Assembly: GCA_001657395.1 (NCBI GenBank)
Contig: LYSY01000001.1
Span: forward strand, 496,001 to 560,000
Reading direction: 5' to 3'
DNA: 64,000 nucleotides
DNA from: Rhodospirillales bacterium BBD 1991-14
GTDB taxonomy: Bacteria; Pseudomonadota; Alphaproteobacteria; Kiloniellales; Kiloniellaceae
Part shown: in pieces, positions 37,606 to 47,118 of the stretch
How positions within the stretch are numbered: the stretch's first letter is position 1
Layout of the letters: each line of letters opens with the position of its first letter
Position numbers and translations under genes: made by a program
Notes under the pieces: model-generated
What the model was told of the DNA's origin: nothing
Databases searched by the model: none
Seen by the model: the letters and a program-made list of their open reading frames with translations, nothing else

Positions 37606-38923
37606 TCATCACCCCATGCCTGACCACCAAAGCGAGAGCCTTGCGGCCGAGTTGCCTCATGACCTCGGACTGTCGGGCGGCGTTGCGTTCTTTGGGCACG
37701 ACTGGGCGGAAAGCACAGTCATCAAACGCGCCCGCGCCTTCACGGCCCTTGGCCTCAAGGTGACCGGCTTCTGCTTTCGGCGCGAGAAATTCAATCAGGC
37801 CTTCGTTCCGTTCTGGGAGAACCATCACCTGGGGACGACGGAAGACCGCTCCTACGGAAAGCGGCTGCTGAAGCTGCTGGCGGCAATTCCGGTGTTGTTT
37901 CGTCAGCGCGTGAGTCTGCGCCGCGCAGGCTTCTTCTACGCCCGCAATATAGACATGTACGCCCTTGCCTGGCTGGGGCGCCTGCTTTCCGGGTCATCCG
38001 CACCGCTCGTCTATGAGGTGCTGGACATTCAGCGCGTCTTCACAAACCGCGGGCCGGTCGGGATAGCCTTCCGCTGGCTCGAACGCCGTCTGCTCAATCG
38101 TTGCGACCTGCTGGTGGTCTCCTCGCCGGGTTTTGTGAGCGAGTATTTCAAGCCGGTTCAGGGCTACCGCGGTCGGGTGTTTCTGCTGGAGAACAAGATC
38201 AGCTTCGCACAGGCCAGCCAGGTCCGGCGGCCGGTGCTGGAGGCCAAGTGCGCGCCGGCAGGCGAAGACCCTTTGCGCGCCGGCGGCCGGTGGGTCATTG
38301 GCTGGTTCGGAACGCTGCGCTGCCCGAAAAGCCTCGATATCCTCTGCCGGCTGGCGGAAAGCCTGCCGGACCGGGTGGAAATCTACATGCGCGGCTACCC
38401 CACGGAGACCGGCCTGGAGTACTTCGAGCAGGCCATCGCCAAGCATCCCAACATCATTTATGAAGGCGAGTACCGCAACCCGGAGGACATGGCCGACATC
38501 TACGGCAGGGTTCACCTGACCTGGGCCTTTGACTTCCTGGACGAAGGCACCAACTCCGAGTGGCTGCTGCCGAATCGCGTTTACGAAGGCGGCTACTTCG
38601 GCAGCGTTGCCTTGGCCAGCAAGAACACGCAGACGGGGCAGAAGGTTCGCGAGCTGGGTCTCGGCTACACCTTCGATGGCCCGCTCCTGGAGAACCTTGC
38701 AGCTTTCCTGAAGTGGTATTCCTGGGATGAGCACCTGGCGCGCCGTGCCCACATCCTTTCGCTTCCCCTGCATGAGTTCTGCGACCTTCACGACACGCAC
38801 GACCTCTGCGACACAGTGGCCGGTATCGACAAGCATAAGCGCGGCCTTGGCCGCCTGCGCCGCGTAAAGCGGACTGCCGGTCCTCCGCTCGGAGCCGGAG
38901 CAAAAGAGAGCGGCGGGGACTGA
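37598..38923 (+). CDS. ExoL-like glycosyltransferase
   Basis: A 441-aa protein with a GT4-like two-domain layout: the N-terminal GHDWAESTVIKRARAFTALG, the sugar-nucleotide half with WVIGWFGTLRCPKSLDIL, and FLDEGTNSEWLLPNRVYEGG near the active site. It resembles the succinoglycan protein ExoL. The first residues are an imperfect repeat (MPDHHPMPDHQ), so ATG 37617 is also a possible start. It overlaps galE by 8 bases and is followed after 2 bases by the membrane GT2 gene. Sugar specificity cannot be read. Confidence 0.75.
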   Translation: MPDHHPMPDHQSESLAAELPHDLGLSGGVAFFGHDWAESTVIKRARAFTALGLKVTGFCFRREKFNQAFVPFWENHHLGTTEDRSYGKRLLKLLAAIPVLFRQRVSLRRAGFFYARNIDMYALAWLGRLLSGSSAPLVYEVLDIQRVFTNRGPVGIAFRWLERRLLNRCDLLVVSSPGFVSEYFKPVQGYRGRVFLLENKISFAQASQVRRPVLEAKCAPAGEDPLRAGGRWVIGWFGTLRCPKSLDILCRLAESLPDRVEIYMRGYPTETGLEYFEQAIAKHPNIIYEGEYRNPEDMADIYGRVHLTWAFDFLDEGTNSEWLLPNRVYEGGYFGSVALASKNTQTGQKVRELGLGYTFDGPLLENLAAFLKWYSWDEHLARRAHILSLPLHEFCDLHDTHDLCDTVAGIDKHKRGLGRLRRVKRTAGPPLGAGAKESGGD

Positions 38924-38925
38924 AC

Positions 38926-40089
38926 GTGCTGGACAGCCTGTCCCTTTGGGCGCTGGCGGTGCTGGTGGTCTGCGTCCTGGCGGTTGTGTATCCCTACCTG
39001 ATTTACCCTTTGCTGCTGAGCCTTCTTCCGCGGCGCGGTATCAGCCGGACAGGTCCTGCGGATAGCGGCGATAGTGCCGCATTGTCGATTGCGTTCTGCG
39101 CCTACAACGAAGCTGCGACGCTGCCGGAGAAGATCGAGAACCTGCGGCGCCTGCGCGAGGCGGCACCCGGCCTGGAGGTCCTGGCGTATTCCGACGGCAG
39201 CTCTGACGATACGGCGCGGTTACTCGAGGCCGAGGGGGACTGGATGCGTGTCTTCGCGTCGGACCAGCGGTTGGGTAAGAGCCATGGCATGAACACCCTC
39301 GTTCAGGCAGCGCGCGGCGATCTGATCATGTTCACCGACGCCAACGTGCTGGTCGAACCCGCCGCCCTGCAGGCGGTGCGTCAGAGTTTCGGCGACCCCG
39401 AGGTCGGCTGCGTCTGCGGGCGCCTCGTCTACACCAACCCGGACGAGGGCGCGACGGCATCGACGGGTGCGCTCTATTGGCGCCTGGAAGAGTGGATCAA
39501 GGCGCTTGAGAGCAGGACCGGCTCCACCATGGGGGCCGACGGTGCTCTTTTCGCCGTCAGGCGCAGGCTCTATCCCATGGTGCCCCCCGACATCATCGAC
39601 GACATGTTCGTTTCCCTGTCGATCCTTTGCGACGGCCATCGGGTCATCCGGGACCCCGGGCTTCTTGCTTTCGAGCGCTCGGCCACAGACAGCGGCGACG
39701 AGTTCCGCCGCAAGGTGCGGATCGCCTGCCAGGCCTTCAACTGCCATCGCCTGCTGTGGCCGCGGTTGCGGCGGCTCCGGCGTCTCGATGTTTTCAAATA
39801 TGTCTCGCACAAGCTGCTGCGCTGGTTCGGGATCTACTTCGTGCTGCTCGGCATCGCCGCGGCGGTGGTTGCGCTTTGGGGATTGGGCTTTGGGCCTGTC
39901 GCTGCGGGCCTGCCCTTGGCGCTTGGACTCTTCTATTGGCTGGGCCGGCGCGCGGAGAGCGGACCTCTTGCACAGGTTGTCGAGATTCTTCGCGCGATGG
40001 CGGCCACGGGGATTGGTCTCCTGAAGTCCCGGCAGGGCGAGCGTTTCCAGACCTGGGAGCTGCCCCAGAGCAGCCGGAAGACAGGATGA
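38926..40089 (+). CDS. Membrane-bound family 2 glycosyltransferase
   Basis: A 387-aa protein from GTG 38926. An N-terminal helix (about 4-28) precedes a GT2 domain with IAFCAYNEAATLPEKIENLR, YSDGSSDDT and the DxD-type FTDANVLV. The product-binding region includes MGADGALFAVRR, DDMFVSL and a QAFNCHRLLWPRL (QxxRW-like) segment. Two C-terminal helices (about 298-345) complete the processive-type topology. It uses a nucleotide sugar on the cytoplasmic face of the inner membrane, probably to extend the lipid-linked repeat unit. Confidence 0.88.
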   Translation: MLDSLSLWALAVLVVCVLAVVYPYLIYPLLLSLLPRRGISRTGPADSGDSAALSIAFCAYNEAATLPEKIENLRRLREAAPGLEVLAYSDGSSDDTARLLEAEGDWMRVFASDQRLGKSHGMNTLVQAARGDLIMFTDANVLVEPAALQAVRQSFGDPEVGCVCGRLVYTNPDEGATASTGALYWRLEEWIKALESRTGSTMGADGALFAVRRRLYPMVPPDIIDDMFVSLSILCDGHRVIRDPGLLAFERSATDSGDEFRRKVRIACQAFNCHRLLWPRLRRLRRLDVFKYVSHKLLRWFGIYFVLLGIAAAVVALWGLGFGPVAAGLPLALGLFYWLGRRAESGPLAQVVEILRAMAATGIGLLKSRQGERFQTWELPQSSRKTG

Positions 40090-40142
40090 GAGAACGACAG
40101 CATCGCTTGCCGCGGCAGCGCCCCCGGCAATTCGGTACCCGG

Positions 40143-40967
40143 TCACTCCTCGCAGGTGGGGCCGTCCCGGTCCAGAGGCCGGAAGGCGACGCAGGACACC
40201 TGCGCCGTCAGCGGCCTTCCGGGATAGACGAAGTCCCCCAGCCACTCGGTCAGGTCCTTTCCGGCCCAGAGGTGGAAATAGATCTTGCCCGGCACGGCGG
40301 GCAGCGGGCCACGGGCGCCGGTCTCCTCGTGGACTTGTACTCCATTTACGAACCATCGGATGGAGTCCGGGCGCCACTCGAAGGCGTAGGTGTTGAAGTC
40401 CTGGGAGGAGTCGAAGCCGAGGTCGATGAGGGTCTCGTGCCCGCCGACACCATCGGTGAAGTAATTCAGCTGGACCTGCCGCGGCTTGTCGCCGAGGAAT
40501 TCGAAGTCGATCTCGTGATGGGGATCGCCGTTGAAGGTCGGCCCGGTGTAGGTGAAGAACGCGGTCACGACGCCGGGATAGGAAACGGCGCGGATCCGTG
40601 CCTCGAAACGGCCGTAGTGGTAGAAGGCGCGGGACTGGTACTCGCCGCCGGCGTAGGGCGTTCCGGCGGTCGGCCGGCGGGTGAGGTCGAGGTTCATTGT
40701 GCCGCCGGTGAAGCGGACGTTCTCCCGGCGCCACCCGGTGTTGTTCTTCTCGTATCCGTTCTTCCAGTTGTGCGACTTGATCCAATGGGACTTGTTGTGC
40801 GCGCCCAGCGGATCGATGAACGCCACCCCCGCGGCATAGCCCAGACCGGTGGCGACAACGGTGGCCGAAAAGGCGATGCCGATTGCGCTTCCGGTGAAGA
40901 GGAACTGCCTGGAGTGGTTCCCTTCTTCGGATGCGTCTTTGCCGAACAGAGTCGAGGTTTCCATCAT
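40143..40967 (-). CDS. Family 16 glycoside hydrolase (ExoK-like)
   Basis: A 274-aa beta-glucanase-type enzyme. The GH16 active site HEIDFEFLG is intact: nucleophile E152, D154 and acid/base E156. Substrate-cleft residues NTGWRRENV and GEYQSRAFYHYGRFEARIR are also visible. A single N-terminal helix (about 22-50) serves as signal-anchor or uncleaved signal. In rhizobia, ExoK cuts nascent succinoglycan to set its size; a similar trimming role is likely. It is antiparallel within the polysaccharide locus, with its 5' end near the next GT2 gene. Confidence 0.9.
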   Translation of the reverse strand: MMETSTLFGKDASEEGNHSRQFLFTGSAIGIAFSATVVATGLGYAAGVAFIDPLGAHNKSHWIKSHNWKNGYEKNNTGWRRENVRFTGGTMNLDLTRRPTAGTPYAGGEYQSRAFYHYGRFEARIRAVSYPGVVTAFFTYTGPTFNGDPHHEIDFEFLGDKPRQVQLNYFTDGVGGHETLIDLGFDSSQDFNTYAFEWRPDSIRWFVNGVQVHEETGARGPLPAVPGKIYFHLWAGKDLTEWLGDFVYPGRPLTAQVSCVAFRPLDRDGPTCEE

Positions 40968-41032
40968 GCGGAAGCTCCGATTGCCGTTGCCGGGAGGGCA
41001 GCTTACCCGCCGGGTCCGGGAGGCGCTGTGTC

Positions 41033-41977
41033 ATGCGTGTAACGCTCTGTGCCGCCACCTACAACCGCCCGCAGGGGCTGGAGCGCCTGCTAAACGCGGT
41101 CGCCGCGCTGGACCCGGTCGAAGGGGAGGGAACGGCCCTCCGCGTCCTAATCGTCGACAACAGTCCGGAGGCGAATGCGCGCAGGATTGTGGAGGGCTTT
41201 CGCGAAGCCTACCCCTGGCCGCTGCATTACGAGAGCGAGCCACGGCGCGGCATCACCTATGCCCGAAACGCTGCCCTCGGCAAAGCGGAAGCGCTCGGGA
41301 CGGATGTTGTCGTCTTTATTGACGATGACGAGTATCCCGCCTCGAGCTGGCTGAACCGGCTCTTGGCGCGGCGGCGGAGCAGCGTGGCGGCTGCGGTGCT
41401 GGGCGCCGTTCGTCCGGTTTTCCCGGCGGGCACGCCCGATTGGATTATCGACGGAGGTTTCTTCGACACCCACAGCTTCCCCGACGGGGCCGATCTGGAC
41501 GATGCCCATACCGGCAACGTGCTGATCGACATGGCAACGGTTCGTCGTCTCGGCCTCAGCTTCGATCATCGCTACGCGCTGAGCGGCGGTGAAGACACCA
41601 TCTTCTTCCGGCAGATGCTGGAGGCCGGCGAGCGCATTGTCTATGCCGCCGATGCCATCGTCTTTGAAACGGTGCCTGCGAGCCGGGCGCGCCTTGGCTG
41701 GCTGATGCGGCGTTGGTACCGGACCGGCAATATCGACGCGGCGCTGTTCCTGCGCGGTCCGCGTGCCGCGTCCTGGCGCCCGTTGGGCAACCTGTTCCGC
41801 GGTGCCCTGCGGATCGCCGCCGGCAGCGCCCTGTTCGTTGCAAACCTGGCGGTCCTCGGACTGGGCCGGCGTGAGAGGATTGTCCGGCCGCTGTTCACGC
41901 TTTGCCGGGGTTGCGGCATTCTCGCCAGCACTCTGGGCCGGGATTATCTGGAGTACCGGGAGGTCCATGGGGCATGA
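41033..41977 (+). CDS. Family 2 glycosyltransferase (ExoM-like)
   Basis: A 314-aa protein from ATG 41033 behind gggagg. The GT2 domain has VTLCAATYNRPQGLERLLNA, IVDNSPEANARRIV and the metal motif FIDDDEYP. A C-terminal half reads FDHRYALSGGEDTIFFRQML, then RRWYRTGNIDA and a weak hydrophobic helix. It resembles ExoM-type beta-glucosyltransferases. The divergent GH16 gene starts 65 bases upstream, so the two may share a regulatory region. Confidence 0.85.
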   Translation: MRVTLCAATYNRPQGLERLLNAVAALDPVEGEGTALRVLIVDNSPEANARRIVEGFREAYPWPLHYESEPRRGITYARNAALGKAEALGTDVVVFIDDDEYPASSWLNRLLARRRSSVAAAVLGAVRPVFPAGTPDWIIDGGFFDTHSFPDGADLDDAHTGNVLIDMATVRRLGLSFDHRYALSGGEDTIFFRQMLEAGERIVYAADAIVFETVPASRARLGWLMRRWYRTGNIDAALFLRGPRAASWRPLGNLFRGALRIAAGSALFVANLAVLGLGRRERIVRPLFTLCRGCGILASTLGRDYLEYREVHGA

Positions 41978-42191
41978 CGATCTTTCCGCTCCCGACGGCG
42001 GCCGGAAGGGCCCACTGTGTCTTTTGTCGGACATTGACCAGGGGCCGAGAAAACTCCGCCAGCCCTCTGATAAGCTTCCCGGAATTGCTGTTCGCCGCGG
42101 TCGCAAAAATGCTGGGCAACGCCAGCGAATTCGATCTTCGTCCAGCGCCGCCGAGGGCTATCGGGCCATGGGGCCCAGGTAGGTACGCAGT

Positions 42192-44468
42192 ATGCAGAAC
42201 CCGGGGCAAGGGGAAGCCATGACCACCCTTCGACAGCAGCTGAGCCGTACCCAGGGGGACTTCATGAGTCTGACGATCCCCCAGCTCATCGGTGTGTTCT
42301 GGCGCCGCAAGTGGATCATCGGCACGACGCTCTTTGTTGCACTCTGCGTCGCCGTGATCGCCAACGGGGTGATCACGCCGCGTTACACCGCCACCGCATC
42401 GGTGATCGTCGAGCCGCGTCAGCAGAACGTGATCGAGATCGAGTCGGTGATGTCCAGTCTTCCGGTCAGTCTGGAGACGATGCAGAGCGAGGTTCAGATC
42501 ATCCAGTCGCCGACCTTGGCGCGCCAGGTGATCGATGGCCTGGGGCTGGCCGCCCTGGCGGAGTTCAATCCGGCTCTCCTGCCCAGGGAGCGCAGTGTCG
42601 TCGACGAGGTGAAGTCCGGGATCAAAGGGGTCTTTCGGCCGGTCATCGCCTGGTTGAAGGAGGAACCTGCGCAGCCCCGGGCGGTGGAGCTTGCCGAGGC
42701 GCCGGGTACCTGGGACCTCAACACCGAGCAGGTTCAGCAGGACTGGGGACAGACACGCATCGTCAACCGCTTCCTGGGCAGGCTCAATCTCGCCATTCAG
42801 GGCTCTTCGCGCGTGATCTCCATTTCCTACACCACCGGCGATCCGGCCCTTTCGCAGCAGATCGCCAATGCCGTCGCGGAGGAGTACATTCGCGACCAGG
42901 TGAGGCTGAAGAACGACGCCTTGGCGGGTGCCAACACCTTTCTCAGCGGGCGCATCGCGGCGCTCCGCGCCGATGTCCAGAAAGCCGAGAACGCCGTCGA
43001 GGAATTCCGCGCCACCACGCCGATCATCTCGGAACGCGACGGCGAGCTGATGGCCGAGCAGATCTTTTCCCTCAGCCGCCAGGAACTGGATGCACAGCTT
43101 GAGCTCGACACGGTGAACGAGCGCCTTGACCGCGTGCGCCTGGCGGTGGCCAGCCGCGGCCAAATGGCCGCCTTCGAGGGGGTGGAATCGACGGTCATCA
43201 ACTCCCTGCGGCTGGAGGAGATGCGGCTGCGTCAGGAGGAGTCGGAGCTGCTCACCACCCTGGGTGACAGGCATCCCTCGGTGGTCGCCGTGCGCTCCCA
43301 GCTCGACAAGCGGCGCCAGCAGATGGTCGAGGAAGCGCGGAGCCTGGTATCGAGTCTGCAGAACGAGAAGGACCTCGCCCAACAGCGCGTGGGCTCCATT
43401 CAGGCCTCGCTGCGCCGGCTGCAGGGTGACTCGGATATCTTGAGCTCGGCGCAGATCGAACTGCGGGCGCTGCAGCGGGAGGCCGAGGCGACACGCGAGG
43501 TCTTCGAATCCTTCCTGAACCGCTACAAGGAAACGGAGCAGATCGACTATGATCAGGCGCAGTCGCGGATTCTGGCACTCGCCAGCATCCCGACCAGCCC
43601 GTCCTTTCCCCGGACGCGCCTGAACTACGCCCTTGCCGTGGTGCTCGGCTGCGGGCTGGGTGCCCTCATCATTCTGCTGCTTGAGCTTTCCGTGCGCGGT
43701 TACCGCGATGCGGAGGAGGTGCAGACGGCGCTGGGCCTGCCGGTTCTGGCGGTCATACCGAGGGTTCGCGGGCGCAGTCTAGCCGGCAAGGGTTTGGACC
43801 GGTTCCTGAGCGCCGAGCCCAACTCGGCCTTCGCAGAGGCCCATAAAAGCGTTTATGCCGCCTTGCGGGTCGACCGCCGGGTCCTCAATCTCGGCAACGT
43901 TCTGCTGGTTACATCTTCAGTGCCGAACGAAGGCAAATCCGTCTTCTCGCGCACCCTCACTGCGTCGCTTGCGCGGGCCGGAATGAACGTGTTGCTGATC
44001 GACGCCGACCTCCGGGCTTCCGAGCAGGAACCCCGGCTGGGCCTTTCGGATTTCGTCCTTACCGACTGTCCGCTTGAACAGGCAATCGAGATCGACGAAG
44101 GCTCCACGCTGTCCGTCATACCGCCCGGTACCCAGACGGTGGACCCGCTGATGGTGCTGCGCTCCCAGAAGCTGACGCGCTTTGTGCGGGCAGCTGGCGA
44201 GCAGTACGACCTCGTCTGCATCGACGCGCCGCCGACGCTGGCGGTTTCGGACGCCGCGACCCTGGCGGAGCTTGCCGATCAGGTGGTCATGGTGGTGCGC
44301 TGGAGCCGGACGCCAAAGCAGTTCGTCCAGGCGGCCCTGGAGCGGCTGCGCAAGTGCAAGGCCCATGTCGCGGGGACCGTCATGACCCAGGCCCAGCTCT
44401 CGCGCAGCGCGAAGCTCAATCCTTATACCGTCGGCTATGCCGACCGCAGCTTCCGCAAGTACTACTAG
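42192..44468 (+). CDS. Wzc/ExoP-type polysaccharide co-polymerase and tyrosine kinase
   Basis: A 758-aa inner-membrane protein. A Wzz domain with the first helix at about 40-60 and a long periplasmic coiled-coil arm precedes the second helix (about 480-500). A cytoplasmic BY-kinase domain follows, with Walker A SVPNEGKS (about 577), Walker A' LLIDADLR and Walker B LVCIDAPP. The C-terminus (NPYTVGYADRSFRKYY) has four tyrosines for autophosphorylation. It sets chain length and couples polymerisation to export through the Wza-type lipoprotein. Starts at 42192, 42219 (best ribosome site, aagggg) and 42264 are possible. Confidence 0.93.
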   Translation: MQNPGQGEAMTTLRQQLSRTQGDFMSLTIPQLIGVFWRRKWIIGTTLFVALCVAVIANGVITPRYTATASVIVEPRQQNVIEIESVMSSLPVSLETMQSEVQIIQSPTLARQVIDGLGLAALAEFNPALLPRERSVVDEVKSGIKGVFRPVIAWLKEEPAQPRAVELAEAPGTWDLNTEQVQQDWGQTRIVNRFLGRLNLAIQGSSRVISISYTTGDPALSQQIANAVAEEYIRDQVRLKNDALAGANTFLSGRIAALRADVQKAENAVEEFRATTPIISERDGELMAEQIFSLSRQELDAQLELDTVNERLDRVRLAVASRGQMAAFEGVESTVINSLRLEEMRLRQEESELLTTLGDRHPSVVAVRSQLDKRRQQMVEEARSLVSSLQNEKDLAQQRVGSIQASLRRLQGDSDILSSAQIELRALQREAEATREVFESFLNRYKETEQIDYDQAQSRILALASIPTSPSFPRTRLNYALAVVLGCGLGALIILLLELSVRGYRDAEEVQTALGLPVLAVIPRVRGRSLAGKGLDRFLSAEPNSAFAEAHKSVYAALRVDRRVLNLGNVLLVTSSVPNEGKSVFSRTLTASLARAGMNVLLIDADLRASEQEPRLGLSDFVLTDCPLEQAIEIDEGSTLSVIPPGTQTVDPLMVLRSQKLTRFVRAAGEQYDLVCIDAPPTLAVSDAATLAELADQVVMVVRWSRTPKQFVQAALERLRKCKAHVAGTVMTQAQLSRSAKLNPYTVGYADRSFRKYY

Positions 44469-44490
44469 CCTTCGGGGGGACGACAGTCGC

Positions 44491-45450
44491 ATGACGCCGA
44501 CCGTCTCGGTCATTCTTCCCGCATACAACGCGGCAGAGACCGTTCCACGCGCTCTCGATTCCTTGCTGGTGCAGAGCCTGCGATCCTTCGAGGTCCTGGT
44601 GGTGGACGATGCCTCCACCGACGCCACCGCCGACCGGGTTGGCAGCTATGCGCGGGTCGACCCCCGTGTCGTGCTTCTTCGGCGCGCCGAGAATGCAGGC
44701 GCCGCTGCAGCCCGTAACTTGGGCTTCGCCCACGCGAAGGGAAAGTGGGTCGCTTTGCTGGATGCGGACGACTCCTACACGACGGAGCGCCTTGAAACCC
44801 TGGTCGAATTCGCTGAGAGCCGAGAGGCCGACATCGTTGCCGACAACCTGCGCTTTGTCAGCCATCTTGGCGAGACGGCGCAGCGCTCGGCGCTGCCGGC
44901 CGGGCATTCTCTGTTTCAGAAGCCGCTTTCTGCCGCAGCATATGTACGCGGCAACCTCTTCCTCACCCGCGGGTTCAAGCTGGGCTATCTGAAGCCGGTG
45001 TTTCGCAGGCGCTTTCTTGAGCGGCACGGTCTGCTGCAGAACGAAGCGCTGCGAATCGCCGAAGACTATCACTTCTGCCTCGACGCCCTGCTTTGCGGCG
45101 CGCGCTTCCTGGTGCTTCCGGAGGCCGGTTATCTCTACACCCAGCGGCCGGGATCGCTGTCCCGCAGTTTGACCCTTGAAGACCTGCGCCAGTTGAGCAC
45201 AGCCAACCGGCTCGATCTTCTCAGAGCCACACCCCAGGGCGGCGCCGATCTGCGTGCCGCGCTGAGCAAGCGGCAGATCTCCGTCGATCTGAACGTGAAG
45301 TTCGTGCAGTTCATTGAGGCTGTTAAGGGCAGGCGGGTAGGGGACGCAGGCGCCATCTTCGCCAGTAACCCGGACCTGACGCCTTACCTTGCGTTTTACG
45401 GGCTGCAGAGCCTTCGCAAGCGCCTACCGGGGGGCAATCGCATTGTTTGA
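44491..45450 (+). CDS. Family 2 glycosyltransferase
   Basis: A 319-aa GT-A enzyme from ATG 44491 behind ggggga. Nucleotide-sugar motifs are SVILPAYNAAETVPRALDSL, VVDDAST and LLDADDSYTTERL. The C-terminal half contains LKPVFRRRFLERHGL and the acceptor-site IAEDYHFCLDALL. It is clearly related to the GT2 at 51924, sharing the same blocks in the same order, so the two look like duplicates with different acceptors. It follows the co-polymerase gene after 22 bases. Confidence 0.87.
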   Translation: MTPTVSVILPAYNAAETVPRALDSLLVQSLRSFEVLVVDDASTDATADRVGSYARVDPRVVLLRRAENAGAAAARNLGFAHAKGKWVALLDADDSYTTERLETLVEFAESREADIVADNLRFVSHLGETAQRSALPAGHSLFQKPLSAAAYVRGNLFLTRGFKLGYLKPVFRRRFLERHGLLQNEALRIAEDYHFCLDALLCGARFLVLPEAGYLYTQRPGSLSRSLTLEDLRQLSTANRLDLLRATPQGGADLRAALSKRQISVDLNVKFVQFIEAVKGRRVGDAGAIFASNPDLTPYLAFYGLQSLRKRLPGGNRIV

Positions 45451-45493
45451 AGGGAGCGCAGGTGTCTGGGCCGGGCCCTGGCCGGCGGCGGCT

Positions 45494-46927
45494 TCAGTCC
45501 GTCGTGGTCGTTGGCGCTGTCTCTGGCAAGGCGGCTTCGCCCGCAGCGTGCGGCGACCAGACGGGCATGCGGGCGCTGCGGCCGCGCAACTCGGCATCCT
45601 CGATGCGGTCGAAGCGCTTCACGAGGGCTTTTTCGGTGTCGCTTTCCGCCTGTGCCTCGGCCATCTCAATCGCCGCGCCGCTGACAATGATGGACCGGTT
45701 CCTCTGCCGTGTCAGCCGCTCCAGCCGGCTGGCCACATTCACCGAGTCACCGATGACCGTGAACTCCAGGCAGCGGGAGTCGCCGACAGCGCCGACAACC
45801 ACCGGCCCGAAGTGCAGGCCCATGCCGGCCCGCAGGGTCGGTTCTCCGGCCGCTTCCCGCTCCCGGTTCCAGGCATCGAGAGTATCGCGCAGGGCGCAGG
45901 CGCAGTGCAGGGCCGCGAGCGCGTCCTTGGCACCAGGGGTCGGGGTCCCGAAGGTCGCCATGATGCCGTCGCCCAGGTACTTGTCGATGGTGCCGCCGTG
46001 TTCGAAGATGACCTTCGCGGTTCTCTGGTGGAAAGTGCGCAGCAACTCGATGACCGCCACGGGTTCCAAGGTCTCTGCAAAGCGCGTAAAGCCGACGAGA
46101 TCGATGAAGAGGACCGCAACCTCCTGGGTTCGCACCTCGGCCAGCGCATCGTCGCTGTCGGCGAGCTGCTCGACGACATTGGGCGAGAAGAAGCGCGCCA
46201 GGTTGCCGCGCGCCCGCTCGGCGCGGGCCTGGCGGATCAGCAGCTTGCGCGATCGCCAGACGGCTGCCGCCACCAGACTGGTGGCAATCAGGAAAAGCAC
46301 CACCTGGTTTGCCCATCCCGTGATGCTGACGAAGTAGGGGTCGAAGATCAGGCCGAAGTTCTGGTCGACCCAAAGCGGGTCGGCGGCGGTCGCCAAGTGC
46401 TGATTGGTCTCGGTGATCGTGCTGGGCAGCGAAATCACCCACCAGACCGCCAGGCTCCAGGCCACCATCGTCGTGATGCCGGTCCAGATCACCAGGATCG
46501 GCGAATAGCTGATCGCCGCCAGTGCCAGCCAGATATAAAGATAGAGGTCATTGTGGATTTTCAGGTTGCCCTGGATCGGCCAGGGGGCGTCGGAGAGCGG
46601 ATTGGGAAAGATCAGGGCGACGGCCAGGAGCGCGGAATCCAAGGCGATGAAGAGCGCGGTCCAGGCGGTCGGATGGTCCGTGCGCGTGCGAGTAACATAG
46701 TGTGCAGCCCCCAGGAGCAGGAACAGTCCGATGATGCCCAGATAATAGCTGGCCCGCGGCATCGGGACCTCGATGATGAGCCAGGCGCCGACCACGATCA
46801 GCGCCAGAGTGCGCGCACCCAGGGCAAAGACCAGGCCCGCGTCCTCCTCGCCGCGCAGCGCATGGCGGACACGCGCCTGCGTTGTTTCATCCCATACCAT
46901 CGAGGTAACGCTCGACGTAAGGCTCAT
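45494..46927 (-). CDS. Membrane class III adenylate/guanylate cyclase
   Basis: A 477-aa protein from ATG 46927 behind gaggga. About six N-terminal membrane helices (residues 35-250) precede a class III catalytic domain (about 270-440). The two metal aspartates lie in VLFIDLVGFTRFA and KYLGDGIMATFG. The adenine-side position reads FTVIGDSVNVASRL, with Thr where class IIIa enzymes have Asp, as in class IIIb cyclases. It makes cAMP (GMP activity cannot be excluded). It is antiparallel inside the polysaccharide locus, so regulation of that locus by cAMP is possible but unproven. Confidence 0.88.
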   Translation of the reverse strand: MSLTSSVTSMVWDETTQARVRHALRGEEDAGLVFALGARTLALIVVGAWLIIEVPMPRASYYLGIIGLFLLLGAAHYVTRTRTDHPTAWTALFIALDSALLAVALIFPNPLSDAPWPIQGNLKIHNDLYLYIWLALAAISYSPILVIWTGITTMVAWSLAVWWVISLPSTITETNQHLATAADPLWVDQNFGLIFDPYFVSITGWANQVVLFLIATSLVAAAVWRSRKLLIRQARAERARGNLARFFSPNVVEQLADSDDALAEVRTQEVAVLFIDLVGFTRFAETLEPVAVIELLRTFHQRTAKVIFEHGGTIDKYLGDGIMATFGTPTPGAKDALAALHCACALRDTLDAWNREREAAGEPTLRAGMGLHFGPVVVGAVGDSRCLEFTVIGDSVNVASRLERLTRQRNRSIIVSGAAIEMAEAQAESDTEKALVKRFDRIEDAELRGRSARMPVWSPHAAGEAALPETAPTTTTD

Positions 46928-47118
46928 GCTCTTCCCTCGCAGATCTTTGCTTTCCCCAATCAATCGGTCCCCTGTGGACCGGATGCCGGGCGCCCAAACC
47001 AGCAGGCCGCCGCGCAGCCTTCCGCCAATCCACACTGCGTCGGAATTTTGGACAGATTGTGGCAAGGACACAAGAAATCGGATGCTCCGGTTCCTGCCCG
47101 CAGCCGGGAGGCTGGCGC

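Noticed and set aside
37598-37630. Tandem duplication at the start of the ExoL-like gene (MPDHHPMPDHQ)
   Set aside because: The two DNA units differ at several bases, so it was not counted with the perfect tandem repeats.
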